From: Proteles cristata cristata
Lineage: Eukaryota > Chordata > Mammalia > Carnivora > Hyaenidae
Assembly (NCBI GenBank): GCA_017311185.1
Contig: JAESUZ010002606.1
Span: 186,001 to 250,000 of the forward strand
Direction of reading: 5' to 3'
Length of the DNA: 64,000 bases
The notes under the pieces were generated by a model, which did not search any database, was not told the DNA's origin, and saw only the letters and a list, made by a program, of their open reading frames with translations. The stretch's first letter is position 1, and each line of letters begins with the position of its first letter. Both the position numbers and the translations under genes were made by a program. Positions 44,930-55,925 of the stretch are shown here, piece by piece.

Positions 44930-45660
44930 TTTCTTCTCTGACACCAATCAATTCTCCAATTGTTTGACACCAATTGGATGTCCAACAATCCCACTGAATT
45001 TTGACACTACCTAGAATAATGCAATCCCCACAGGTTAAGGCTTCAGTCCCACAAGACTGCCTCCACTTCAGACACCAGTCACAAGTCCTGGGCCATCTTC
45101 TAACCAGCTGGCTATAAATCAGGGGTTTCCACGACCCCCTCCCTTGGATTTGACAATATACTAGGAAAGCTGACGGAACTCAGAAAAAGAGCTGATTTAT
45201 GTTTACTGTTTTAATATAAAGGATTAAATTCAGGAACAGCCAAATGGGCAAGGTATGGGGGACAGGGCATGGGGCACTCCAGGCATGTCACCCTCCCAGC
45301 ACTTCAATGCATTTATGAACCTGGAGGCTCTCTGAATCACTGTTCTCGGGTTTTTATAGAGCTCAATCTCCAGTGCCCCCCTCCTCTTCCTAGAGGTCAG
45401 TGGGTAGGGTGGGAGGTTCCAACCCTCTATCTCATAGGACAGAGGTCTTTCTGGTTGTCCAGCCTCATCCTGAGGCTACCTAGGGGTACCATTCTAAGTT
45501 ACCTCATTAGCATACCTCAGCTATGATGGCAAGGGGTTTATTATAAATAAAAGATACCCCTATCACTCAGGAAATTCCAAAGGTTTTAGGAGCTCTGTGC
45601 TAGGAACCAGAGACAAAGACCAAATATATTTCTGTATTCTTTTCACACAATAGCAAACAT
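44930..45660 (-). mobile_element. Probable ERVL-type solo LTR (old endogenous retrovirus relic)
   Basis: The + strand carries CTCTGACACCAATCAATTCT at its left, the reverse of a Leu-tRNA-type primer-site neighbourhood, then CAGGGGTTTCCACGACCCC, CACCCTCCCAGCACTTCAAT, TCAGGAAATTCCAAAGGTTT and AGGAGCTCTGTGCTAGGAAC. These match a mammalian LTR pattern I remember; the family name is uncertain. No internal retroviral genes are present, and it is decayed. Confidence 0.6.
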
Positions 45661-46409
45661 AACCCAGAGCCTTGCTCTTGTCTACATGTTAGTCTACTAT
45701 AAACAATATTAAGTAACAAGTCTGTTTTACCAAAAACAATTAACTAAAATTACCAATCTCTTCTCAAACCCAGCCAGGCTACATCTAGTGCTAACAACTA
45801 CAAAGGAAAAATACAGTCCTCCACACACAGCCTACTGCAGAGGCCTAAAGACACTGGCATCCAAAACCAATGGCAGACTCCTGAAGGTCCTGTGTGGGAA
45901 TAGCCTCTACTTGTGATTCGTAGTTTCCAATCTCAACCAAAACACAAACAGAAATAAGAGCAGAGGAAAGAAAATGAAACTAGTAGCCAATGAATACAAA
46001 AGCATTCATCCATTTTCCTATTCTATCAGGCCAATTTAAAGTTTTTTTTTTTAATATCAATATGTTTCAATTACTGGAAAGTATGCTATCACTGCAGCAA
46101 AAAGAATGCTCTAAAGTAGAAAGCCCCAATTTACTGAGACAGCAAATATAAATAAATGTGGAACAAGGACTTTAAAAGCAAACTCCAAGTTCTGACAGGG
46201 AGAAAAACTACCACAAAACAACAAAGCAGAGATACTCTTATACGGAATTAGTTATACTAAAACCAACAGCGTATCCAGAAAATATCTCTGAGCAGTAACA
46301 CCTCAGCAAAACAAGCTCTTACTTCCCTCAAATAGTTCAAAATCATAAATTTACAAATTCTCTTCACCAATCTCAATTCTGAGTCATAGTTAAAAAAAAA
46401 TCGGATAAT
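45661..46409. other. Intron 1, unassigned
   Basis: AT-rich. Nothing recognised. Confidence 0.4.
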
Positions 46410-46608
46410 GGGACACTTGGGTGGCTCAGATGGTTAAGTGTCTGACTTTGGCTCACATCATGATCTCATGGTTCGTGAGTTTGAGCCTCACATCGGGCTC
46501 TGTGCTAACAGCTGGGAGCCTGGAGCCTGCTTCAGATTCTGTGTCTTCCTCTCTCTCTGCCCCTCCCCCTGCTCGCTCTCTCAAAAATAAATAAATAAAC
46601 TAAAAAAA
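46410..46608 (+). mobile_element. CanSINE
   Basis: GGGACACTTGGGTGGCTCAG head and AAAAATAAATAAATAAAC tail. Inverted partner 34 bp to the right. Confidence 0.92.
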
Positions 46609-46642
46609 GGGGGGAGGCAGCAAAACTAAATCTGATTCTATA

Positions 46643-46832
46643 ATTTTTTAAATGTTTATTTATTTGAGAGCAAGTGTGTGCATGCATGGGCAGGAGAAGG
46701 GCAGAGGGAGAGAGAGAGAATCCCAAGCAGGCTCCGCACTGTCAGCACAGAGCCAGACATGGGGCTTAATCCCATAGCCTGAGCTGAAATCAAGAGTCAG
46801 ACACTTAACCGACTGAGCCACCCAGGCGCCCC
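46643..46832 (-). mobile_element. CanSINE, inverted relative to its neighbour
   Basis: The reverse strand reads GGGGCGCCTGGGTGGCTCAG. Its middle is shortened relative to full-length copies. Confidence 0.9.
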
Positions 46833-47324
46833 AATTCTTTAATTAATTATAGTAAACTCAAGAAAGCAACTGAAACCACATCAAACTCAATACGAATGAT
46901 GCACTGAAAATCTGAATGTGGGTGTACACAGCAGGAATTTTTCAATGCTACCTAAGCACTGTGTAGCTAACAGGTTTTGTAGAAGAAAACTAAATTAGAG
47001 CCCTCAGTAAGCTCTAGAAATTGGTTAATTTTAGTTTATGAACACTAAATTTCAGTAATCCTTAGTAACTCAGAGTACCAGTAAGTAGCTCATACTGATA
47101 TACAAAAATCGAAGACAAAGGACATGAATAACAACAGTCCCTCAGAAATGAGGAAATAACTTGCATTTTAGTTTCATTCATCAGGAAAAACTTCTGCCCC
47201 AGCATGTGTCTTGAGCCATACTGGAGAAGCAGCAATCTGATCCAAAAATTTTCAGCCATTTTCTCACTGTGATTCTGTATAATAACTCATCAGTAGCATA
47301 AAATCTAATCTCCAAAATTGGATC
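46833..47324. other. Intron 1, unassigned
   Basis: Nothing recognised. Confidence 0.4.
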
Positions 47325-48262
47325 CCTCATACATTGCTGGTGGGAATGTAAAATGATTCAGCTGCTTTGGGAAACAATTTGGCAGTTCCTCAAAATGTTA
47401 GGCAAAGACTACCACATAACTTAGCAATTCCACCCCTAGGTATGAACCCAAGACAAATGAAAACATAAACCTATGTCCATACAAAAGTCTGTATACAGAT
47501 GCTCACAGCAATATTATTCATTATGGCCAAAATGTGGAAACAACCCGAATGTCCAACCAGTGACGAATGGATAAACAAAATGTGGTATACCCATACAACG
47601 GAATATTTGGTTATAAAAAGGAATGAACTATTCATATATGCTATAACAAACATGCACCTTAAAAACACTATGGTTGTAAAAGAAACCAATATTTTATGTT
47701 GCCATTTACATAAAATACCTAGCAGTGCAACTGCTGGGTTGTCAGGTAGCTCGATTTTTAATTTTTTGAGGAGCCTCCATATTGTTTTCCAGAGTAGCTG
47801 CACCAGTTTCCATTCCCACCAACAATGCAAAAGTGTTCCCCTTTCTTTACATCCTCCCCAACATCTCTTACATGCCACAGTTTCTTTATCCATTTATCCA
47901 CTGATGGACTTACTTCCATTTCTTGGCTATTGTAAATAATGCTACAATAAACATAGGGTATGTATATCTTTTTGAGTTAGTGTTGTCATTTCTTTTTTTT
48001 TTTTCTGGTCAATTTATTTAATATTTACTATATTAAAAAATCTAAATCCAAGTTACATAATATATAGTGTGATAATAATTTCAGGAATAGAATTTAGTGA
48101 TTCATCAGTTACATATAACACCCAGTGCTCATCCCAGCCAGTGTTCTCCTTGATGCCCCTCATCCCTTTAACCTTCCCTCCACCCAACACCCACCAACAA
48201 CCCTGAGTTTGTTCTCTGTAACACATTTAGTTATCTTGATTTTACTGAACAGGTACAACAAA
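47325..48262. mobile_element. Patchwork of L1 fragments in both orientations
   Basis: 47325-47690 is a plus-strand ORF2 end (CATTGCTGGTGGGAATGTAA, GGAATATTTGGTTATAAAAA). 47710-47880 is a minus-strand ORF2 piece (GAGCCTCCATATTGTTTTCC). 47885-47970 is another minus-strand piece that normally lies downstream of it. 48005-48262 is a minus-strand 3' UTR (AACACCCAGTGCTCATCCCA). All frames are broken. Confidence 0.85.
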
Positions 48263-49026
48263 CTAAAGTTACCAATTACTAATAAAAAGTACATATTTTT
48301 CTCATTTTAATCAATATTTGAGAAAAAGGTTACTATTATTTCTCACCTAAAGGCTTAGAGCCCCAAATTCAAAGCAGGCTGAAACTTAAAAGCTTCAAAG
48401 AAGGTAACTTTTCTATACAAACTTATTACTAGATCTAGTTCTGCAACTTAGGCATCTTTGGTTTAAGATGTTTAAATATAAATTCCAAGCTTTAACTTTT
48501 ATAAATGTTAAGTTTAGCCTACAAAGAATCAACCAATAAACTGAGCAGGTATAGAAGAACAAAAATGGTAAATACTGAAGTTGGTACTACTCCAATAATA
48601 TTGCAGATTTAATTAAATCAATTCTAGAAGAACTAGTCAACAATTTTGAACAAGACAATTCACCCACACAAAGGGAAAAAAACACCTAAGAATAGCATGT
48701 GACTCAGCCTGCACTGCTCTGAGGGGAAGAAGGTGCGGGAGCCGGCTATTAGGTCTGTTCTCTTCAGTCTCCTATCAGGACTAAATATGAAAACAAAACT
48801 ATTTACTCGTCTTGAATAAGAAGTATAGAGGGAAAACATTCATACAGATGTTTCACCTTCAAGTAAAATATTACTTCTCTGAAACAAAGATCACTTTCTA
48901 AGTTCTGAAACCATCAAGGAAACACAAAGGAAGATACATCTATATAAATATTTTAAATGTTTGTTGAAGACAAAGTTACAAGGTAAATGGGGAAAATGGG
49001 GAACAAATATAGTAAAATTTAGTCAA
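48263..49026. other. Intron 1, unassigned
   Basis: Nothing recognised. Confidence 0.4.
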
Positions 49027-49240
49027 TTTTTTTTTAATTTTAAGATTTATTTTTGAAAGAGAGAGAGACAGAATGCAAGTGAGAAAGAGGCAGAGAGAGA
49101 GGGAGACACAGAATCTGAAGCAGGCTCCAGGCTCTAAGATGTCAGCACAGAGCCTGACATGGGGCTCGAACCCACAAACAGCGAGATCATGACCTGAGCT
49201 GAAGTCAGACACTTAATCAACTGAGCCACCCAGGCACTCC
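49027..49240 (-). mobile_element. CanSINE
   Basis: The reverse strand reads GGAGTGCCTGGGTGGCTCAG, with a B box near GGGTTCGAGCCCC. Confidence 0.92.
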
Positions 49241-49309
49241 AAATCAGTATTTTTAATGCACAGAGAACTATTAAAACAGTTAATGAAAACATTAAGTTCT
49301 CAAATAGTT

Positions 49310-49740
49310 TTCCAAAGGGGAAATGAAACTAATAAATGTCAATGTCACAAATAATCAAGGAAATGCAAATTAAGGTTTGTTTTGTTTCTCCTGATAAACT
49401 TACTTTTTTAAAAAGAAACATGGCTAAGCCCCAATGCTAGCAAAGGTGAGGGGAATGAGTGCTGCACACCTGACTCACGGGAGTGCACACTGGTATTGCT
49501 CTTCAGAGGGCAGTTAGAGGACAGACAGCAAGAGCCCTACCAGTGTTCATATCCAATAAACCAATAACTTCACTTCTGGGAATCTGTCATAAGAAAATAA
49601 TGATAAATAGGGTAAATGTGAAGATATTTGCTGCAATCATTAGTTATTATAGAAACAAAAATCCAGAAATGACCTGAGTGCCCAACAATGGAGAATACAC
49701 TGAATCAAGTATTATGTTGCTACTTAAATCAAATTCATAA
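49310..49740 (+). mobile_element. Very old L1 ORF2 relic
   Basis: AATCAAGGAAATGCAAATTA, GTATTGCTCTTCAGAGGGCA, CACTTCTGGGAATCTGTCAT, AATGACCTGAGTGCCCAACA. Confidence 0.7.
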
Positions 49741-49775
49741 TGATATGTAAATTGTATCTCAATAAACCTACTTTT

Positions 49776-49986
49776 GGGGGGTAAGTTTATTTTCAGAGAC
49801 AGCATGAGTGTCTCTGAGAGAGGCAGAGAGAGGTAGAGAGAGAATCCCAAGCAGGCTCTGTGCTGTAAGCTCAGAATCTGATGTGGGGCTCAAACTCATG
49901 AACTATGAGATCATGACCTGAGCAAAATCAAGATTTGGACATGCAACCGACTAAGCCACCCACTAAGCCACCCACGATTAAGCACT
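49776..49986 (-). mobile_element. CanSINE with a duplicated head end
   Basis: Flanked by 19-bp duplicates with three mismatches (49757-49775 and 49987-50005). CTAAGCCACCCA is repeated in tandem at its head (near 49951-49974). Confidence 0.92.
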
Positions 49987-50005
49987 TCTCAATAAGCCTA
50001 TTTTT

Positions 50006-50475
50006 AAAAACACAAGTTTGGCTAGACCATATGATACCTGGAAATTGTTTATATTCTTATAATTAAAATTTATGATATAAATGTGTATTATAATGAAAAT
50101 AATAGCAGCCAATAATCACTGTATACTTACCGAATTCCAAGCCTCACTCCTAGGTTTCTATGTGTGTGTAATCACTAATATCATCAACAGGGCCATACTA
50201 GAAGGGTCTGAGGCTCAAAGGCCACTCACCAACTATAGGGCTGGCCCAAGATAAATTATACTGTAAAGAAGGCCTCACTGTAAACATTTTCATAGGTCTC
50301 TTCAGAACATTAAAAAAAAGAATTTTGAAATTGAATTTTAATTATTTCAGAATAATTATTTCAGAAACGAGAGCAGCAGTGCCCCTGACATGTCCCCTTT
50401 CCTCCAAGCAGCAGCCCTTCCATTGGCTGATCTAAGCAAAAGACAGGCCTGATTATTGTTGCTAAATTTATAAAG
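50006..50475. other. Intron 1, unassigned
   Basis: Nothing recognised. Confidence 0.4.
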
Positions 50476-50479
50476 AATT

Positions 50480-50700
50480 TATTATGAGATGGCCACACTA
50501 AACATGCATTATCTCTTCATCCTCATAACAACTCTGTGGATAAGTATTATGAAATCTTCACTTTTTTAAGGAAGAGAATACCAAGTCTTAGCAAGACTTA
50601 CATTCATAAAGCTAACAAAAAGCCAAGCTGGAACTAAAACCCTACTCCGCAAAAGCCATGTTATTGGCTTTTGCCAATACCTGCTCAACTACCAGGCTGT
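50480..50700 (+). mobile_element. MIR element
   Basis: CATTATCTCTTCATCCTCAT, AACAACTCTGTGGATAAGTA and AAAGCCAAGCTGGAACTAAA. Confidence 0.7.
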
Positions 50701-51713
50701 ATTATAAAACATACACAATAATATATATCTAAAAACACAAAAGACAGGGTGGGTAGGAAACACCAAAATGTGGTTATTGGTTGTTGGACTTGGAATGACT
50801 TTTTCTCCTACTTTTTTTCCCCGAATCTACAAGGTTTCTTTAATCAACACATATTTCCACAATAAAAAGAAGTTTAAGTTACAGAGTGAGAACGTTAAGG
50901 TGAAAGACAAAAGGAATTTGGAAAAATATTTAAATTAAATGACAAATAAGTTATATTGTTAATACAACTCAGAGACAAGCAATCAGTATACTTCAAAATT
51001 AAACTAGTAAATTTAGAGAAAAATTTAACAAAACTACAACAAAAACATAATGAATGCTGGAGAGAAAAGGAAGTGAAATCTAATCAAATGAGCCAACAGC
51101 CAGGGAGAGGTGTGACTAGAATCCCAAGTCTTCAGGGTTTGTTCTTTCTCCTGAGGTTCTGACTTCTGGCAGAAGCTACCAGTAAGCCTACTCCACTAGT
51201 TCACAAAACCTCCCAGGGCATTTCAAAATCTTACCAAGATTACATCAGGACCCTCCAACTTCCCCCATTATAACTGGAAAAATGAGGGAAGTCAGAAGAG
51301 AAACTGAGCTTTGTTTCATAAAAGAGATCCAGAAGGAAGATTCAAATATTCTAAACACCAGAAAAGGTATACTGGGGTGAGAGAGTTATTTATTTTATCA
51401 GGCTTTCCCAGAGGCAAGGCTAGTAATCCTGTAAGTAACTTGATGTTCCCAGAACAGGAAATTTCCGACTCTGTTTTCATTTAATTTATCTCTGGGCCCT
51501 TCCTTCCCTTTCCCCTCTTTCTCATTGGCCTTCAAAGCCCAATTCCAAAGCTACTTTCTCCATGTAAGTTTCTCTATCTTATATACTTGGAAGGTTAAGT
51601 CCCTTCTTAATATCGACAACATCACCATGAGCACCTTTAATTCAAACTGACAAATATTTACCAAGTTACCAGATGTATAACACCTGGATAAGATCTATAA
51701 CAGCAGGGAACAG
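50701..51713. other. Intron 1, with a possible L2 relic
   Basis: 51480-51640 (GGGCCCTTCCTTCCCTTTCC, AATTCCAAAGCTACTTTCTC) is L2-like. The remainder is unassigned. Confidence 0.4.
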
Positions 51714-51928
51714 AGGCGCCTGGGTGGCTTAGTCGGTTAAGCCCCAACTCTTGATCTTGGCTCAGGTCATGATCTCACATCTTTAAGACTGAGCCCACAT
51801 CAGGCTCTGAGGGGAGCATGGAGCCTCCTTGGGATTCTCTTCCCTCTCTCTCTGACCCTCCCCTACATGTAAGTGCCTGTATGCATTCTCTCTCAAAAAA
51901 CTTAAATAAACTTTAAAAAAAAAAAAAA
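51714..51928 (+). mobile_element. CanSINE
   Basis: GAGGCGCCTGGGTGGCTTAG head, CCCAACTCTTGATCTTGGCT, A tail. Inverted partner begins about 125 bp to the right. Confidence 0.92.
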
Positions 51929-52053
51929 AGAGCAGGAAATACAAAAGAGGAAAAGGACCAACACTTGCAATTCCATATCTTTTGTCCTTTCTTTATAGGC
52001 ATATGGGACATAGGAAGTGTCCATACCTTTTGATCCATGACTACTACTACTAC

Positions 52054-52142
52054 TTTTTTGAGAGAAAGAGAAAACGCACAAGTGGGGGAGGGGCGGAGAA
52101 CAAGGAGAGAGGGAGAGAGGGAGAGGGAGAGGGAGAGGGGGA

Positions 52143-52179
<37 letters not shown>

Positions 52180-52298
52180 CAAGCAGGCTCTGCACTGTCA
52201 GTGTGGAGCCCCATGCAAGGCTCAAACCAACAAACCGTGGAATTAAGACCTGCACTGAAGTCGGACGCTCAAACAACTGAGCCACCCAGGCATCCCCC
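52054..52298 (-). mobile_element. CanSINE with expanded GGGAGA/GA repeat
   Basis: Its CT-rich region has expanded into GGGAGA and (GA)n repeats at about 52100-52175. The head on the reverse strand is GGGATGCCTGGGTGGCTCAG. Confidence 0.9.
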
Positions 52299-52307
52299 CT
52301 CTTTTTA

Positions 52308-52425
52308 GGGAGAGCCTGCAATTCTTGATCTCAGAGTCATGAGTTTAAGCCCCATACTGGGTGTGAAGCCTACCTAAATAACGTTTTGCAAACAAATAAT
52401 AAAAATTAAATTAAATTTAAAAAAT
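52308..52425 (+). mobile_element. Short CanSINE monomer
   Basis: GAGAGCCTGCAATTCTTGAT, GTCATGAGTTTAAGCCCCAT, ACTGGGTGTGAAGCCTACCT and an AT-rich tail. Confidence 0.65.
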
Positions 52426-52464
52426 ACGAACTACTTAAAGTTACAGAACAAATATGAGATGATA

Positions 52465-52700
52465 ACATGGGCAGAGGATGCAGAGTTAGACTGAGTTCAT
52501 ATTCGTGGTCTAGCACTTATTAGTTGCGAGATCTTGGTAAAATTACTAAACCTGTCCTTGTTAAATGTTCTCAAGTGCAAAATAAATAACAACAGAATAG
52601 CTTTTATGGAGGCTAAAGACTTAAATGAATAAAAAAATATGTAAAGTGTCTCAAAAGTAACCATAATACAGTAAATGCTAGTAAGTATTAGACACTGTTA
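52465..52700 (+). mobile_element. MIR element
   Basis: GCAGAGTTAGACTGAGTTCA, CTAGCACTTATTAGTTGCGA and CTGTCCTTGTTAAATGTTCT. Confidence 0.7.
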
Positions 52701-53187
52701 ACATTCTATAGTAGCAAGGCAGTATTATTTAGCCAAGAAAATTATCCTGTAGATAAGTATACAATAAAAGAGAACTATGTTTTTGATCAATGCTAGTAAG
52801 CGAAAAAGCAGGTTATACAACACAGTATATAATTCTACTTTCTGCAAAGAAAAATTTCTAGAAAGAAATCTACCAAAATATTAAGAGAGACCATTTCTCT
52901 GGGTAATATGATCATTAGTGACTATTATTTTCTTCTTTAAATTTCTCCTGTTGCTTTCCAGTTTTCCAAAAGAACATATATTACTCATCACAATAAAAAT
53001 GGTATAATCAGAAAGCCTATAAGATTTAAAAACAACCACAATGTAGCACTTTTAAGAAAACTCTTCTAAACCATTTGATAAATCTCTACTCTAGAATCAT
53101 GTTGTACCTGAGGTTTGTTTGTCTGCCTTTAGGTTATTAGAACATAGATCTGCTGGGTACAAACCCAACAGTAATATTAAAATGATA
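52701..53187. other. Intron 1, unassigned
   Basis: 52720-53000 has weak L1-like wording (TTCTCTGGGTAATATGATCA). Otherwise nothing recognised. Confidence 0.35.
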
Positions 53188-53393
53188 GGGGCGCCTGGGT
53201 GGCTCAGTCAGTTAGGCATCTGACTTCAGCTCAGGTCATGATCTCACAGCTCCCCTCATCGGGCTCTGTGCTGACAGCTCAGAGCCTGGAGCCTGTTTCA
53301 GATTCTGTGTCTCCCTCTCTTTCTGCCCCTCCCTCATTCATGCTCTGTCTCTCTCTCTCTCAAAAATGAATAAACGCTAAACAAAAAAAACTT
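53188..53393 (+). mobile_element. CanSINE lacking part of the B-box region
   Basis: GGGGCGCCTGGGTGGCTCAG head. The sequence jumps from ATCTCACAGCT to CCCCTCATCGGGCTCTGTGC, a deletion of the usual GTTCGAG B box. Confidence 0.92.
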
Positions 53394-53459
53394 TAAATAA
53401 TAATTTTCGTTAAATACAATAATGTGAAATACAAGTTTTCACCTAAAACACAAACAATA

Positions 53460-53690
53460 GGGGCGCCTGGGTGGCTTAGTCGGTTAAGCGTCCGACTTTC
53501 GCTTAGGTCATGATCTCGCGGTTCGTGGGTTCGAGCCCCGCGTCGGGCTCTGTGCTGACTGCCAGCTCAGAGCCTGGAGCCTGTTTCAGTCTGTGACTCC
53601 CTCTCTCTCTGACCCTCCCCTGCTCACGCTGTCTCTCTCTCTCTCTCCTGAAAATAAATTAAAAAAAAAAAACATTAAAAAAAAAAAACC
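53460..53690 (+). mobile_element. CanSINE (CTTAGTCGG subfamily), near consensus
   Basis: Flanked by a perfect 12-bp duplication, ACACAAACAATA (53448-53459 and 53691-53702). The best-preserved copy of this subfamily in the window. Confidence 0.95.
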
Positions 53691-53759
53691 ACACAAACAA
53701 TAATCTTTTCCCAGATCTTGAATTTTTTAATAATAACCTCAAATAAGGCAAATTTACTT

Positions 53760-53998
53760 TTCTCAATTACTGCCTCCCCCATCCAACTACCCACACATTC
53801 CCTGTCCCCATTTCCTGCCTTATTTTTTCTCTGTAGCACCTGGCAAATTCTAACTTCTAGATATTTTATTGTCTCTCCTCCTTCTTCTTGAATACAAGCA
53901 GCATAAGGGCAGAGATTTTTGTATATTCTGTTAACTGCTTATATGCTCAGTTTGGACCAGTTCCCGGCCTGTAGGCACTCAATAGTTGTTAAAAGAAT
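53760..53998 (+). mobile_element. L2 LINE 3' relic
   Basis: CTCTGTAGCACCTGGCAAAT, CAAGCAGCATAAGGGCAGAG, CCGGCCTGTAGGCACTCAAT, AGTTGTTAAAAGAATTAA. Confidence 0.75.
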
Positions 53999-54051
53999 TA
54001 ATTTGGTACCATGAATTATCAGTAATTTGTTGGGTTTAATTCTTAGAATGA

Positions 54052-54263
54052 GGGGCGCTTGGGTGGCTCAGTCGGTTAAGTGTCTGACTTCGGCCCAGGT
54101 CATGATCTCGAGGTTCATGGGTTCGGGCCCCGCGTCGGGCTCTGTGCTGACTGCCAGCTCAGAGCCTGGAGCCTGTTTCACTCTGTGACTCCCTCTCTCT
54201 CTGACCCTCCACTGCTCACGCTGTCTCTCTCTCTCTCTCTCCTAGAAATTAAAAAAAAAAAAA
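54052..54263 (+). mobile_element. CanSINE
   Basis: Flanked by a perfect 13-bp duplication, ATTCTTAGAATGA (54039-54051 and 54264-54276). Combines CTCAGTCGG with GACTGCCAG, so it is intermediate between subfamilies. Confidence 0.95.
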
Positions 54264-54276
54264 ATTCTTAGAATGA

Positions 54277-55109
54277 AAGATGGTTGTTAAAAACAAAGAA
54301 AAAATTAAAGCAGATGACAGAAAACACAGGGAAAAGGCATTTTCCCCCCACAAAGCACCCTTAAAGACAAAGATGAGGTAGTCAACCTAATGAGGAAAGC
54401 AATAACAAAGATGTACTTAAGAGGGAGCTGCAGCATGTACTTTTTCAAGATGAGACTACCGCCTTGCTACAAAGACTATAAACCCAGGTATGAGAGAGTA
54501 ATGTTCAGAAAAAGGTTGGGGGTTATCTGTGTCTAGTCTAAATGGCTCTTAGCATCTCATATAAGTGACTCTGTTCTGTGGATCCTGAAGGAGCCAAAAA
54601 CTCCAAGTCGGAATCACAGAAAGGACCAGGCATTAGAAGGAAGGAGGTGGACAGGGAAAGCCTTCCAATACAGGCTGTCTCTGCAGCAAGGCAACATCAA
54701 TTTATAAGCATTTCACTGGAACTTTAGCAAAGGGGAAGCCTAAAATGCTCGCAGTGAAAGAAGGTAAATGGAAATTAAGCCATGACTTACTTCTCTTTTA
54801 TGATTCAGGCTTTCAGAACTTATCACAAATTTAGAAAATGCATGTTACTCAAGCATCCCAGTCCACATCACTCTGCAAATTTCATGAATCTTGAATTTCT
54901 CACTTATACTCACCAAAATGTATTTCATGTCCACTAAAAAGTAAAATCACCAAATGCTCCACATGTTGTGAAATTCATTAAATTCAGGCCAATGTGGTTA
55001 AGCAAAGAGAAAATGATAAAGCAGCAGTTATCAGTGTCCTCCTGTCAGACAAAACCCTGCTGGGGTTTATCTACATGGACTCTACAGTTCGCCACTACCC
55101 ACCATTCTT
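54277..55109. other. Intron 1, unassigned
   Basis: Nothing recognised. Confidence 0.4.
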
Positions 55110-55324
55110 TTTTATTATTATTATTTAATGTTTTATTTATTTTTGAGAGAGAGAGACACACAGACAGAGCATGAGTGTGGGAGGGGCAGACAGAGAGACA
55201 CAGAATCTGAAGTAGGCTCCAGGCTCCGAGCTGTCAGCATAGAGCCTGACGTGGGGCTCGAACCCACAAATCGTTGAGATCATAAAGTTGGATGCTTAAC
55301 CTACAGAGCCACCCAGGCACCCCA
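55110..55324 (-). mobile_element. CanSINE
   Basis: Flanked by a perfect 16-bp duplication, ACTACCCACCATTCTT (55094-55109 and 55325-55340). Confidence 0.95.
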
Positions 55325-55724
55325 ACTACCCACCATTCTTGCCATTCTTTCTCATTGTCAACCTCATACCAGTCAAATGCTCCTCAAACTGAAAAGTATC
55401 AGCTGTTTAAGCACCTGGATTTGAAGACTTGGAAGTGATAATCCAAAGCAGTAGTTTCTTTTGCAGATATAGATACTTGCCTCCTTCAGGCTATGTTCCC
55501 CCCTACCCCCTAAATTAAGGAGGGTGGGGAGGCAGATTCTTTAGGGGGATATGAAATCGTGGGTCAGCTCTTCTGTTTTCCTGACTTTTTACATGGATTG
55601 TTTTGAGAAGATTAAAAATTAAGGGGTAAAAAAGGGGATTTCTTTTCCAGTCATTAGGTAGAAAGACCAAAACCAAAACAAAAGATGAAACTAATTTGAG
55701 ATTTCTCCGTGAAGCTAGTTGGAC

Positions 55725-55925
55725 AATGGTAACATTTACTGAGCACCCATACTAAGCAAGAGTCACTGTGCTCAACACTTTATATTACACACAGCACCAC
55801 TATGAGACAGGTACGTTTTGTAGATGAGAAACAGGAGCTTAGAGAATTAAAATCAGTCGCTCAAGGGCATACGGGGATTTCATGGTGGAGTTAGGAGCAG
55901 GAAGTTTCACTTGAAAGCCTATATA
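55725..55925 (+). mobile_element. MIR element
   Basis: AACATTTACTGAGCACCCAT, GTCACTGTGCTCAACACTTT, AGCACCACTATGAGACAGGT. Confidence 0.8.

Noticed and set aside
51902..52321. Low-complexity open frames rich in Ser/Leu/Pro or Arg/Glu
   Set aside because: Produced by the GGGAGA/GA expansion in a SINE; it can be read open in several frames on both strands.
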